Assembly (NCBI GenBank): GCA_023807065.1 | Contig: JAJJLU010004235.1 | Location: forward strand, 1-16,244 | Reading direction: 5' to 3' | Source: Isotricha intestinalis | Lineage: Eukaryota; Ciliophora; Litostomatea; Vestibuliferida; Isotrichidae | DNA length: 16,244 bases | Shown: positions 8,052 to 16,244 of the stretch, one piece after another | Position numbering within the stretch: the stretch's first letter is position 1 | Layout: each line of letters begins with the position of its first letter | The notes under the pieces: model-generated | What the model saw: only the letters and a program-made list of their open reading frames with translations | What the model was told of the DNA's origin: nothing | Databases searched by the model: none | Position numbers and translations under genes: made by a program

Positions 8052-9352
8052 ATGAAAAAATCAATAAAAAAATTAAATAAAATAATTAAAGGAATAAAAA
8101 ATATTGATATGGAAAGAAAGAAATTAGATTTCCGTTTTGAAAAATCAGAAATAACTTTATCAAGTGGTTTCACCTTATATTCATTAGATGAAATAGGAGA
8201 AGGAGCATTTGGTAAAATATATTTAGGAGTAAACAACGAAACAAAAGAATATGTGGCAATAAAACTAGAAATTCCAAATTCAATTCGTTCTCAATTACAA
8301 ATAGAAAATAAAATATATAACATATTAAAAGGAGGAGGTAAAAATAAAAATAAAAACTTTTATAAAAATTATAAATAATATAATTAAATATAGTTGGTGT
8401 TCCAAAAATATATTTCTACGGAAATGAATTAGGATATAACATAATGATAATGGAATATTTAGGAAGAAGTTTAGAATCTCATTTTAAGAAATTAAACTAT
8501 AATTTTTCTTTAAAAACAGTAACATTAATAGGAGAGCAAATGATAGATAGAATACAATATATTCATTCAAAAGGATTTATTCACAGAGATATAAAGCCCG
8601 AAAATTTTATAACAGGAATAAATAATAATGAGAAAATATTGTATTTAATAGATTTTGGTTTGGCAAAAAGATATAAATCAAAAAATGGTTTACATATTCC
8701 TTATAGAGATGGAAAAAATTTAACTGGTACTTTAAGATATGCTAGTTGTAATACTCATTTAGGCATTGAACAAAGTAGAAGAGATGATATTGAAAGTATC
8801 GGTTATTGCTTATTGTATTTTTTAAAAAAAAAATTACCTTGGATGGGTATTAAAGCTAAAAATAATAAAGAAAGATTTAAAAAAATTATGGATGTTAAAA
8901 TTAATACTAAATTAGAAAGTGTATGTGATGGATTACCTAAGGAATTTGCTATAATTGTTCAATATTCTAGAGATTTGAGATTTGATGAAAAACCTAATTA
9001 TCAGGCTTTGAAAAAGTTATTGAGGAAAGTTGGAGATGAGAATTGTTTCAATTTTGACGGAATGTTTGATTGGATTTCAAATAAAAATAATAATTATAAA
9101 ATTGATAATTATATTACTAATAACACTAAGAGTGATAATAATCATGACAACTATAAAGATAATGACAAAGACGAAGATAATGATAATGATAATGATAATA
9201 AGAATGACAATGGGAATGATAATAATTCTACAGAAAACAATGATAATAAGATTGAAAACAATAATAATAATAAGAAAGATAATAATTATGAAGAAAAGGA
9301 TGATTTGAAATTTGATGAGAATTTAATTTTGAAAAAAAGTGATTTTCTTTAA
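8052..9352 (+). CDS. Casein kinase 1 family Ser/Thr protein kinase, 414 aa, two exons
   Basis: Joined exons 8052-8337 and 8394-9352 give a CK1-type kinase that phosphorylates acidic or pre-phosphorylated Ser/Thr sites. Residues about 43-322 are the kinase domain. It shows the glycine loop GEGAFG (49-54), catalytic Lys71 in VAIKLE, Glu85, HRDIKPEN with catalytic Asp161, and DFG at 182-184. The CK1 hallmark sequence TGTLRYASCNTHLGIEQSRR lies around 205-225, followed by DDIES. Thus all catalytic residues are present. Residues 323-414 are an Asp/Asn/Lys-rich low-complexity tail. Splicing the 56-nt intron restores KGGVGVP, matching the family's KGGVGIP. The start is uncertain: ATGs at 7965, 8052 and 8109 are in frame. 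I chose 8052 because the 7965 extension is hydrophobic low-complexity sequence, and CK1 proteins normally have only a short leader. It lies 96 bases upstream of the RING/B-box gene. Confidence 0.93.
8338..8393 (+). other. 56-nt phase-1 GT-AG intron in the CK1 gene
   Basis: It begins GTAAAA and ends TATAG, with only three G/C bases in 56. Removal joins the first base of a Val codon to its last two and restores the conserved CK1 sequence KGG-V-GVP. If retained, the frame hits TAA at 8376-8378, truncating the kinase in its N-lobe. It is the only intron I can support in the window. Confidence 0.93.
9074..9349 (+). repeat. Asp/Asn/Lys-coding low-complexity tail of CK1
   Basis: The last 92 codons are dominated by GAT, AAT and AAA. 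Around 9175-9200 lies a GATAAT hexanucleotide microsatellite coding for alternating Asp-Asn. It follows the FDW motif that closes the kinase domain. In CK1 enzymes the C-terminal tail is often a regulatory, autophosphorylated region, but few Ser/Thr residues are present here. Confidence 0.8.
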
Positions 9353-9448
9353 TTTTTAAATTAATTTTTTTAATTGTTTTTATAAAATAATTTTAAATAT
9401 TTATTTTTTTTATTATTAAATTTGAAAAAATAATTTATAGTATTTAAC

Positions 9449-11209
9449 ATGGATGAAATTTCAACTAATAAGAAAAAAGAAGAAGAAGTTGAATGTGATA
9501 TGTGCTTAAATAAAACTTTTAAGCATATATCTTTTTCATGTGAGCATAAAATTTGTTTTAAATGTTTTTATAAAATTTTACTAAGATCATATTTAAGAGA
9601 TATTAATTTAAATAATGAAATAAAAATTTTTTGTATATGTAAAAAAGGAGATTTAATAGTAGATTTAAATTCAATATATAATAATTTAAATGATTTATAT
9701 GAAAATAGAGCAAATTATGAAGAAATAATAAATGATAAATGTCCTATTCATGAAAATGAAATAGTAAATTTTTTTTGTTTAGATTGTTTAGAATATTTAT
9801 GTAATAAATGTAAAGATAAACAAGGATTTCATTATAATCATAATATTATTAATAAAAATGATTATGTAAATCAATTAAAAGAAAAAATAAAAGAACTTCC
9901 TGATTTAATAAATTTATTAGATGAATATGAAAAAAATATTAATCAATCTTTTAATAATTATTCAAATTCAATTTCTTTGAAATTTGATTTTTTAATAAAT
10001 GAAATTCATTGTTATAAAAATGAATCATTAAAACAAATTAAAAATTACATAGATAAAAATATTTTACCAATGAAAATATGCCTTTTATTATATAAATATT
10101 ATAATTACGAAGTGGAAAACTCATCAAATAATATACATCAACTTCTTTTTTCTTTAAACACAAAGATTATAATTCCAGAAATAAATTATCAGTTATCTCA
10201 AACAGAAAATGATATTGATAACATAATAAAATCAATAAAAAATATAAATTTAAAGAATAGAGTGATATGTAAATTAAATCAAAAATTCGGTAATTTCAAA
10301 ATTTTTCAAAATATAGAAAGAGCACATAATACAGATATAAATTGTTTAATTAAATTAAGTGAAAATATTATCGCTTCAGGAGATTTAGAAGGTTATATTA
10401 GATTATGGAAAATTACTGGAAAAGGAGTTTATAATTTTCAAACTGAAAAAGCACATTCAAGTCAAATTCAATCAATGATAAGTTTAAATGAAAAAAGATT
10501 TGCTAGTTGTTCTGGTTTAGAACCAATAATATTAATTTGGAAAGAAAACATAGAAAATTATAAATATAAAATCATTCAAAAAATTGATTTAGAAAATAAT
10601 ACTTGTTCATCCTTAAATACTTTAAATGATAAAAATTCTTTATTAATTACATTAAGTGATAATAAATATTATATTTATAACAATAATAATGATAAAAATG
10701 AATATATTAAAGAAGGTGAATATGGTAAACATGAGGGAACAATAAATTGTATAATTCAATTAAAAAATGAAAAAATAGTAACAGCTTCAGATGATAAAAG
10801 TATAATAATATGGAATAAGAAAAAAAGAGAAAGTAAATTAACCTCTCATCAAGATTCAGTTAATGTTGTTATTGAAATTGATGATAATTATATTTGTTCT
10901 GGAAGTTCTGATAAAAGAATAATTATATGGAAAAAAAATAATTCAATGAAATTTGAAAATTATTTAATTTTAGAAGGTCATTTGGATTCTATTAAATGTT
11001 TATGTATTTTAAAAGATAGAAGAATTATTTCTGGAAGTCAAGATAATATAATTAAAATTTGGTTATTTTCTAGAAAAGGATATATTTGTACTAATACTAT
11101 CAATGAACATAAAGCTTCTGTTTCAGCATTAATTAATATTAATGATGAAGCTTTTATATCTAGTTCTTATGATAAAAGTATTAAAATTTGGATTGCTGTT
11201 AAAAATTAA
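9449..11209 (+). CDS. RING/B-box/coiled-coil/WD40 protein (TRIM-like), 586 aa
   Basis: This is a probable ubiquitin ligase or scaffold. Residues 16-64 are a RING-like zinc site, C16-x2-C19...C31-x-H33-x2-C36-x2-C39...C62-x-C64. The final C-x-C pair and the spacing are closer to the first RING of RBR ligases than to a classical RING, so E3 activity is uncertain. Residues 98-131 are a B-box (C98, H101, C110, C113, C118, C121, H128, H131). Residues about 140-285 are helical with coiled-coil character. Residues about 288-586 hold seven WD40 repeats; six end in an [I/L]W dipeptide, and the third (about 370-410) is degenerate, ending in IYN. Seven repeats make a complete beta-propeller for substrate binding. 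The order RING, B-box, coiled coil and C-terminal recognition domain is that of TRIM proteins. The start has A at -3 and the first zinc Cys follows 15 residues in. The 3' end faces the convergent histidine kinase gene, 179 bases away. Confidence 0.9.
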   Translation: MDEISTNKKKEEEVECDMCLNKTFKHISFSCEHKICFKCFYKILLRSYLRDINLNNEIKIFCICKKGDLIVDLNSIYNNLNDLYENRANYEEIINDKCPIHENEIVNFFCLDCLEYLCNKCKDKQGFHYNHNIINKNDYVNQLKEKIKELPDLINLLDEYEKNINQSFNNYSNSISLKFDFLINEIHCYKNESLKQIKNYIDKNILPMKICLLLYKYYNYEVENSSNNIHQLLFSLNTKIIIPEINYQLSQTENDIDNIIKSIKNINLKNRVICKLNQKFGNFKIFQNIERAHNTDINCLIKLSENIIASGDLEGYIRLWKITGKGVYNFQTEKAHSSQIQSMISLNEKRFASCSGLEPIILIWKENIENYKYKIIQKIDLENNTCSSLNTLNDKNSLLITLSDNKYYIYNNNNDKNEYIKEGEYGKHEGTINCIIQLKNEKIVTASDDKSIIIWNKKKRESKLTSHQDSVNVVIEIDDNYICSGSSDKRIIIWKKNNSMKFENYLILEGHLDSIKCLCILKDRRIISGSQDNIIKIWLFSRKGYICTNTINEHKASVSALININDEAFISSSYDKSIKIWIAVKN

Positions 11210-11388
11210 TTTTTTTTGTGGTTAATTTATAATTTCTATTGTCATTATTTTTTATTTAATAATCTTAAACTAAAATTATATTTTTTTCAATTTTTTTATA
11301 TATTCTTATTGCTCTAATACTTAACTATAAATATATCAAATTACCTTTTTTCCAAAAACATAAGTTTATTTAAATTACTTTAATTAGT

Positions 11389-13143
11389 TTAATTTAAAAT
11401 ACATTTTTTATTTTTTTTTTCATTTAAAACATTCGAAAAAATTTCTTTCAAAGCTTCCATAGATAAAGGTTTATCAAAGAAACCATCTGCATCACAATCT
11501 TTAATATTAATAATTTGAGAGCTTTGTAAATAAATTTTAATATCATTCATTTCTAAAATATTCTTTAATAATTTACAAGTAGAAAAACCATTTAAAAAAG
11601 GCATATTCATATCCATCAAAATAACATCAATTGGATTATCTTTTATTAAAAAATTATATGCTGAATTTAAACATTCAATTCCATTTGGAACATAAAAAAT
11701 ATCAGGTAAATTTTCATTAATTTTTTCAAAATATTTTATTATTAATTTCCTTATTGATAAAGCTGAAAAAGAATCATCATCACAAATAATAATTTTTAAA
11801 TTTTGTTTATTTTTATCTATACATTTATTATCTCTTTCACTTTGAGAAAAACTTCTTAAAATATGTTCTTTGTTACCAATATTTCCATTTAATAAAGTTT
11901 TAGCAATTTTAATATTTTGTTTACTTATATGAAAATTTTTCATTAAAGTTTTTGAAGTTTGATGATAACTATTATTATTTGAATCATTTATATTATTCAT
12001 TTGATAATTACTTCTTTTGGGAAAAATATTTATTGATCTTACTTTTCTATATAATGAATTTTGTTTAATTGTATTTTCATAATTATTATAATTACTATTA
12101 TTATCATTATTATTATCATTATTACTAGAATTTGAAATATTAACCTTTTTAAAATTTTTATTGTTTTTATTATTATCATAACTTTCATCATCAATTAATT
12201 TCTCTTCTTCATCAATAAAATTTTTATTTGAATTATCACTTTTAAAAGAAGGATTAAAATCTTTTTCTCCATTATTAATTTCATTCATTAAATCTTTTAA
12301 AGAATTACTTAAAAAAAGAGAAGGATCAAATATATTATTATTATCTTTTAAATCAAACCAAAATTGAGTTCCTTTTCCTCTTTCAGAAGAAAATTTTAAT
12401 TCCATATTATATGAAGACAATATTTCTTTACAAATAAATAATCCTAATCCAGAACCATGTTTATTTAAAAATTGATTTTTTTCAATTAAATGAAAAGGCT
12501 GATTTAACTTTCCCATTTCTTTTTCAGAAAATCCAATTCCTGAATCAGAAATTTTAATTCTTAAATTTTCATTTATTTTTTCTATTGATAATTCTATTAA
12601 ACCTTTTATTGTAAATTTATATGAATTTGATATTAAATTTATTATTACTTGTTTTAATCTCATTTCTGAAATTACTTTTATTTTTTTATTTTTTGGAACA
12701 TTATTCAAAGTTAATTTAATGTTTATATTTTTTTTTTCAAAAATTGCTCTTGATTGAAACATTTTAACACAAAAATTTAAAGCTTTAATTAAATCAAATT
12801 CTTCATTTTGTTTTTTTTCTTCTTTTATAGTTTTAAATTTACCTTCATTTTTACTTATTTCTGTTATTTCAAAAATTAAATTCATTCCAAAATCACAAAG
12901 TGATTTTAAGAAGTTATGAGAAGAAATGTCTTCGTTTTCTTTTTTTATTGTTGATAATATTGTATCTCCTTTATTTTCTATAAAAGAAGAAATTGTTAAA
13001 AAAACATTTTTTAATTCATGTGCTGTTTTTGCTAAATATAATGATTTTAATTTAAATTCATTTTCTTTTTCTGAATCTGGATTTTTTAATATTTTTTTTA
13101 TTGATTTTTTCTTCCTGAAATCTAAATTTAAATAAGATGTCAT
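11389..13143 (-). CDS. Soluble hybrid histidine kinase with C-terminal receiver, 584 aa
   Basis: This is a two-component phosphorelay protein. Residues about 35-100 are the dimerisation/phosphoacceptor domain with His42 in AHELKN; the Pro usual after the Asn is Val. Residues about 115-265 are the HATPase domain. The N-box is NLISNSYKF (169-177), G1 is DSGIGF (200-205), the F-box is QPF near 215, and G2 is GSGLGLF (230-236). Residues about 270-445 are an Asn/Ser-rich linker. Residues about 447-575 are a receiver domain with acidic pocket DDD (455-457), phosphoacceptor Asp511 in LMDMNMP, a Ser pair at 541-542 and Lys558 in DKPLS. All catalytic residues are present, so autophosphorylation and transfer to Asp511 are expected. 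There is no transmembrane segment and no PAS, GAF or other sensor, since only about 34 residues precede the His domain. An His phosphotransfer partner would be needed downstream; none is in the window. Confidence 0.94.
   Translation of the reverse strand: MTSYLNLDFRKKKSIKKILKNPDSEKENEFKLKSLYLAKTAHELKNVFLTISSFIENKGDTILSTIKKENEDISSHNFLKSLCDFGMNLIFEITEISKNEGKFKTIKEEKKQNEEFDLIKALNFCVKMFQSRAIFEKKNINIKLTLNNVPKNKKIKVISEMRLKQVIINLISNSYKFTIKGLIELSIEKINENLRIKISDSGIGFSEKEMGKLNQPFHLIEKNQFLNKHGSGLGLFICKEILSSYNMELKFSSERGKGTQFWFDLKDNNNIFDPSLFLSNSLKDLMNEINNGEKDFNPSFKSDNSNKNFIDEEEKLIDDESYDNNKNNKNFKKVNISNSSNNDNNNDNNSNYNNYENTIKQNSLYRKVRSINIFPKRSNYQMNNINDSNNNSYHQTSKTLMKNFHISKQNIKIAKTLLNGNIGNKEHILRSFSQSERDNKCIDKNKQNLKIIICDDDSFSALSIRKLIIKYFEKINENLPDIFYVPNGIECLNSAYNFLIKDNPIDVILMDMNMPFLNGFSTCKLLKNILEMNDIKIYLQSSQIINIKDCDADGFFDKPLSMEALKEIFSNVLNEKKNKKCILN
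12079..12177 (-). repeat. Asn/Asp/Ser-coding microsatellite in the histidine kinase linker
   Basis: An AAT/GAT-rich tract on the coding strand codes for residues about 323-355 in the linker between the ATPase and receiver domains. It keeps the frame and lies outside both folded domains. Confidence 0.75.
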
Positions 13144-13274
13144 TTTTTAAATTTTTTTAATGAAAAAATTATAATATATTTTTTACTATTTAATTTTGAA
13201 ATTATTTTTATATTTATTATTATGTAATTTATATAATTTTTAAATATTATTAATTATAATTATTGTATTTATAG

Positions 13275-14420
13275 TTAGTTTTTTCCTGATAATTGTTTAT
13301 ATTTAATTACTTTAGAAGTTAATAATTTATTTTTGTTTGATAAATCATCAATTAAACATTTACTATTAGTTAATAAATCTTGAAAATATTTAATTTTGTT
13401 ATTTAAATGATTAATTTTATCTTCATAAGCTTTAATTTTTCCTTTATAAATTTGAGTAATTTCATCAATTTGATTCATTTGAATAATTAAATCATTATTA
13501 TAATAATTTCTTTCTGAAAAATCATTATTTATTTTTAACATTGAAGTTGTCATTGGTTGAATATAAGAATTATTATTTTGAGAACTTGTTGAATTTTTTA
13601 AATATAATTCATTTAATTCAATATTATTAAATTGAAGAATTGAATTTTCAAAATTTTGAGTGGGCTCTGTTTTATTTGTTATTTGGCTACCATATTTATC
13701 TTTTAATTCTATTAAATTTTTTTCTGATTTTTCAAAATATTCTATCAATTTCATTCTTGTTATTTTAATTTGATCAATACTTGAATTTATTAAATTTACT
13801 ATTTCTTCATCTGAATTATTAATTTCTATTATTTTTATATCATTAATAAAGTTGTTTATATTTTCATATTCTTCATAGATTTTATCATTTATTTTCTTTA
13901 ATATTATTACGCATTCATTTATATTATATGTTGAATGTATTGATTGGTTGTTATTAAAATTTTCTTCTTTGGAATTATCAAAAAAGTTTGATCTACTTGG
14001 GTTAAAAGTCATTGGTTCTTCAATTTCATTATTATTACTATTAATATCATTAATATTGTGATTATTATTACTATTATTAGTATTATTAGTATTATTACTA
14101 TTGATATTATAAATATTATTATTATTATCATTAATATTATAATTATTATAAATATTACTGTTTTTTTTTTCATTAATAGTATTAATATTATTTTGTTCTC
14201 TTTCTTTTTCCAATTGAAGACTTTCATTTAATCTTGAAGAATCTATTATTTCAATTATATTTAATTTTTCTGAATGCTCTGGTATTTGTTGTTTATTTTC
14301 ATGCTCCATTTGTTTCCTTTCAATTTGCTTTGTTTTATTTATCAAATTTATTATACTAGAATTAAAATCTTTAGAAAAAGAATTTTGTCTTTGTCCATAT
14401 TCAAAATTATTACTTTTCAT
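13275..14420 (-). CDS. Unrecognised Asn-rich protein with C-terminal coiled coil, 381 aa
   Basis: I do not recognise a family. Residues 1-85 are polar with a charged helical stretch. Residues 86-131 are an Asn-dominated low-complexity tract. Residues about 165-250 are helical (ECVIILKKINDKIYEEYENI, then repeated Leu/Ile heptad-like positions). Residues about 315-375 form a clear coiled coil (KIKAYEDKINHLNNKIKYF, LIDDLSNKNKLL), suggesting self-association or a scaffold role. No signal peptide, membrane segment or zinc site is visible. It lies 131 bases upstream of the histidine kinase gene on the same strand and 89 bases downstream of the CCDC47 gene. Neither neighbour gives a functional clue. 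Confidence 0.75.
   Translation of the reverse strand: MKSNNFEYGQRQNSFSKDFNSSIINLINKTKQIERKQMEHENKQQIPEHSEKLNIIEIIDSSRLNESLQLEKEREQNNINTINEKKNSNIYNNYNINDNNNNIYNINSNNTNNTNNSNNNHNINDINSNNNEIEEPMTFNPSRSNFFDNSKEENFNNNQSIHSTYNINECVIILKKINDKIYEEYENINNFINDIKIIEINNSDEEIVNLINSSIDQIKITRMKLIEYFEKSEKNLIELKDKYGSQITNKTEPTQNFENSILQFNNIELNELYLKNSTSSQNNNSYIQPMTTSMLKINNDFSERNYYNNDLIIQMNQIDEITQIYKGKIKAYEDKINHLNNKIKYFQDLLTNSKCLIDDLSNKNKLLTSKVIKYKQLSGKN
14028..14165 (-). repeat. Poly-Asn trinucleotide tract in the coiled-coil protein
   Basis: ATT/ATA-type triplets on the plus strand encode an Asn-rich segment broken by Ile, Tyr, Ser and Thr (residues 86-131). It is a likely length-variable microsatellite. Confidence 0.8.
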
Positions 14421-14509
14421 TAATTTAAATTAAATTAAATTAAATTAATTTAATAATTGAAAAATTACTTTAAATTATTATTTTCCTTGAAAAAATAAAT
14501 AATACAAAA

Positions 14510-15802
14510 TTAAGCTTTAACATACTTATACATTTTTTTTTTTCGATTTTTCAAAGCTTCTTTTTTTTCTTTTTCTTCTAATTTTTGAGCTTGTTCTCTT
14601 GTCATAGGTTTATTTCTTAATTCATTTTTTTCTTCTTCTTTTTTATTTCTGATTTCTTCTTGATTTTTTTCAGCTAATTCTTTTGATCTTTTAGCATCAA
14701 ATTCTTTTCTTCTTAATTCAGCTTCTTTTTTATAATTAACTCCTTTAATAGAAGAAACACAAATAACATCTATTAAAATATGAGTAAATAAAGTAAAACT
14801 TTTATAAATATCATCATTAATTACATTTGAACATTCGAAAGAAACGACAATAGCGTAATTATCTTTTGAATTTCTTCTATCAGTGAAAAAAATAGTGTCG
14901 ATATATTTTTCTATTTTTTTATATTCTGATAATAATTCATTTTGTTTAAATATATTTAAAATAAATTCAGTATTTTCAGTAAACATTATTAAATTATCAC
15001 TTAGAAAAGAAGGTGAAAAAGCTTCTGTGAAAGAGTCAATTTCATTATAATTTTTTTTCATAGTTTTAGCATTTTTTTTTTTACAAATACAAAAAACAAC
15101 AGGAATTTCATTTTGAGGAATAATAACACTTTCATACATAATTTTATCTTTTTCAGGAAATAAAAACATCCCTGATAACATAGATAATAAATCTTGTCTT
15201 CTTTTTAATAATATATCTACTAACATCCAATTAATGTATATTCTTCCACTTGAAAAAAATTTATATTCATTATATGATTCATATATTAAATTATCTGTTT
15301 TTTTTGGATTAAATTCTCTTTCTGTTCCTATATGTGCATAATTATTTATGAAAAAATCTTTATTTTGATTATACCATTTAAATGCTATTTTTTTATTTTT
15401 TTTTTTACCATATAATACATTTAATATGAAAATTAATAAAAAAGAACCCATTGAAAATTCATATAAATATTTATTTAGGATTAAATTAATTATATCTTTT
15501 TTTTCTTCCTCATTTTCTTCATCATATTTTGGTTCTGAATTATTTGTGTTTATGGGAATTTCTTTTTGAAATTCATTATTTTGCATTTTATTGTGATGCT
15601 CATTCAATAAATTTGGGTCATCAAATTCATCAGAGTCTTCTTGAAAACGAGAATTTCTAGATTGAATTTTTTTTTTCTTTATTTCTGGGTTCTTTTTCTC
15701 GTCTTCTATTTTCAAATCTTCATCTTCTATTAAATGAACTTTTTCTATTTGGGATAATAATATTAAAGATAAAAAAAGTATTTTTGAGAAATATGATTTC
15801 AT
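14510..15802 (-). CDS. CCDC47: CCDC47 homologue (PAT complex, ER multipass translocon), 430 aa
   Basis: This is an ER membrane protein of the DUF1682/CCDC47 family. In animals CCDC47 forms the PAT complex with Asterix (WDR83OS) and joins Sec61-associated machinery that helps multi-pass membrane proteins fold; it also binds calcium. The sequence shows a signal peptide at residues 1 to about 24, then an acidic lumenal stretch to about 105 rich in Asp/Glu (low-affinity calcium binding is plausible). One transmembrane segment lies at about 113-131 (SMGSFLLIFILNVLYG). The cytosolic domain has the family signature SSGR at 184-187 followed by LLKRRQDLLSMLSGMF (198-213). The C-terminus is a Lys/Arg/Glu helix ending KKKMYKYVKA, like the basic, ribosome-facing tail of the human protein. 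The length is close to the usual roughly 480 residues. No frameshift is seen. Confidence 0.9.
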   Translation of the reverse strand: MKSYFSKILFLSLILLSQIEKVHLIEDEDLKIEDEKKNPEIKKKKIQSRNSRFQEDSDEFDDPNLLNEHHNKMQNNEFQKEIPINTNNSEPKYDEENEEEKKDIINLILNKYLYEFSMGSFLLIFILNVLYGKKKNKKIAFKWYNQNKDFFINNYAHIGTEREFNPKKTDNLIYESYNEYKFFSSGRIYINWMLVDILLKRRQDLLSMLSGMFLFPEKDKIMYESVIIPQNEIPVVFCICKKKNAKTMKKNYNEIDSFTEAFSPSFLSDNLIMFTENTEFILNIFKQNELLSEYKKIEKYIDTIFFTDRRNSKDNYAIVVSFECSNVINDDIYKSFTLFTHILIDVICVSSIKGVNYKKEAELRRKEFDAKRSKELAEKNQEEIRNKKEEEKNELRNKPMTREQAQKLEEKEKKEALKNRKKKMYKYVKA

Positions 15803-16023
15803 TGATTTGAATAAGAAATAATATTATTTTATTATTTTTTTTTAAATAATTTTAATTAATTTTTTTAAATATATTTCGTTTTTTAATTGATTCGTTGTGT
15901 GAATTTTTTTGATATAAATAAAATTTAAATGATATGTTTGCTTTGATTGTAGGAATTATTATAATTAATCCTTTATCATTTAATTTAGAAAAAAGTAGTT
16001 TAAAATTATATATTGCAAATAAA
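15803..16023. other. Intergenic spacer upstream of the CCDC47 gene
   Basis: This 221-base AT-rich stretch contains T-runs and short A/T strings. It separates the stop of the right-edge gene from the CCDC47 start on the same strand. No RNA gene, repeat or coding frame is recognisable. It should contain the 3' UTR of one gene and the promoter of the other. Confidence 0.6.
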
Positions 16024-16244
16024 TTATTTATTTATATATACATTTAAATCAACATTTTTAGATAAAGGCAATTCTTCATTTTCTTTTTTATCTTCTTTAA
16101 CTTTATTTCTGTGTTCATCGAATCCATCAGAAGATTTTTTTAAAGATTCATTATTAAATTTTAGAATTTTTCAAAGAATTAAATTAGAAGAATTATTAAT
16201 ATTAACACCAGGTTTAATTTCTTTTCCGTCTTGAGTAACTTTAA
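16024..16244 (-). CDS. C-terminal end of an unrecognised gene with an in-frame TGA (partial at the right edge)
   Basis: Reading leftward from the edge, 23 codons (VTQDGKEIKPGVNINNSSN and flanking residues) lead to TGA at 16171-16173. The same frame then continues for 48 more codons, including SSDGFDEHRNKVKEDKKENE, to a TAA at 16024-16026. The part after TGA has coding-like composition: it is richer in G/C than the spacers and full of charged residues. I do not recognise the protein. Possible readings are a true TGA stop with a decayed extension, readthrough, a rare TGA sense codon, a nonsense mutation, a sequencing error, or an intron across the TGA. No intron with convincing A/T-rich content is seen; the nearest 3' AG after the TGA is in GAACACAG. 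The 5' part lies outside the window. Confidence 0.55.

Noticed and set aside
16024..16244. TGA read as Trp as the normal code of this genome
   Set aside because: Every Trp in the recognised genes is TGG (17 counted). Under strong AT bias a TGA-Trp code would make TGA common, so one case at the edge is not enough.

Overview
The window is extremely AT-rich nuclear DNA from a unicellular eukaryote. It is densely packed with protein genes. The proteins are rich in Asn, Lys and Ile and carry poly-Asn runs. Every gene ends in TAA, glutamine is written CAA/CAG, and all 17 Trp codons I counted in the recognised genes are TGG, so the code looks standard with a strong TAA preference. The gene set includes a soluble hybrid histidine kinase, a RING/B-box/WD40 protein, a ciliary-type dynein-stalk-like protein, a Nup98 and a CK1 kinase. 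Combined with short intergenic spacers and one 56-nt intron that is almost pure A/T, this suggests an AT-rich protist. A ciliate that keeps the standard code, such as a litostome, is my best guess. An anaerobic fungus or another protist is not excluded.

Layout: positions 1-7036 hold four minus-strand genes. They are an unfinished coiled-coil protein running off the left edge, a PHD-ELM2 chromatin protein, a protein with a dynein-stalk-like block, and a Nup98 nucleoporin. A gap of about 1 kb (7037-8051), the only long gene-free stretch, separates the divergently transcribed Nup98 and CK1 genes. On the plus strand come the CK1 kinase (one intron) and a RING/B-box/WD40 protein. From 11389 to the right edge all genes are again on the minus strand: a hybrid histidine kinase, an Asn-rich coiled-coil protein, a CCDC47-type ER membrane protein, and the 3' end of an unrecognised gene with an in-frame TGA. 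Spacers between adjacent genes are otherwise only about 75 to 225 bases.

The genes do not form an obvious single pathway; this looks like ordinary chromosomal housekeeping and signalling content. The most notable item is the Nup98. It has a GLEBS motif, an SLFG/poly-Asn repeat region containing a 72-bp tandem repeat, a ubiquitin-like segment, and a C-terminal domain whose open reading frame stops exactly at the His-Phe that elsewhere is exposed by self-cleavage. I did not find a convincing undescribed multi-gene system.
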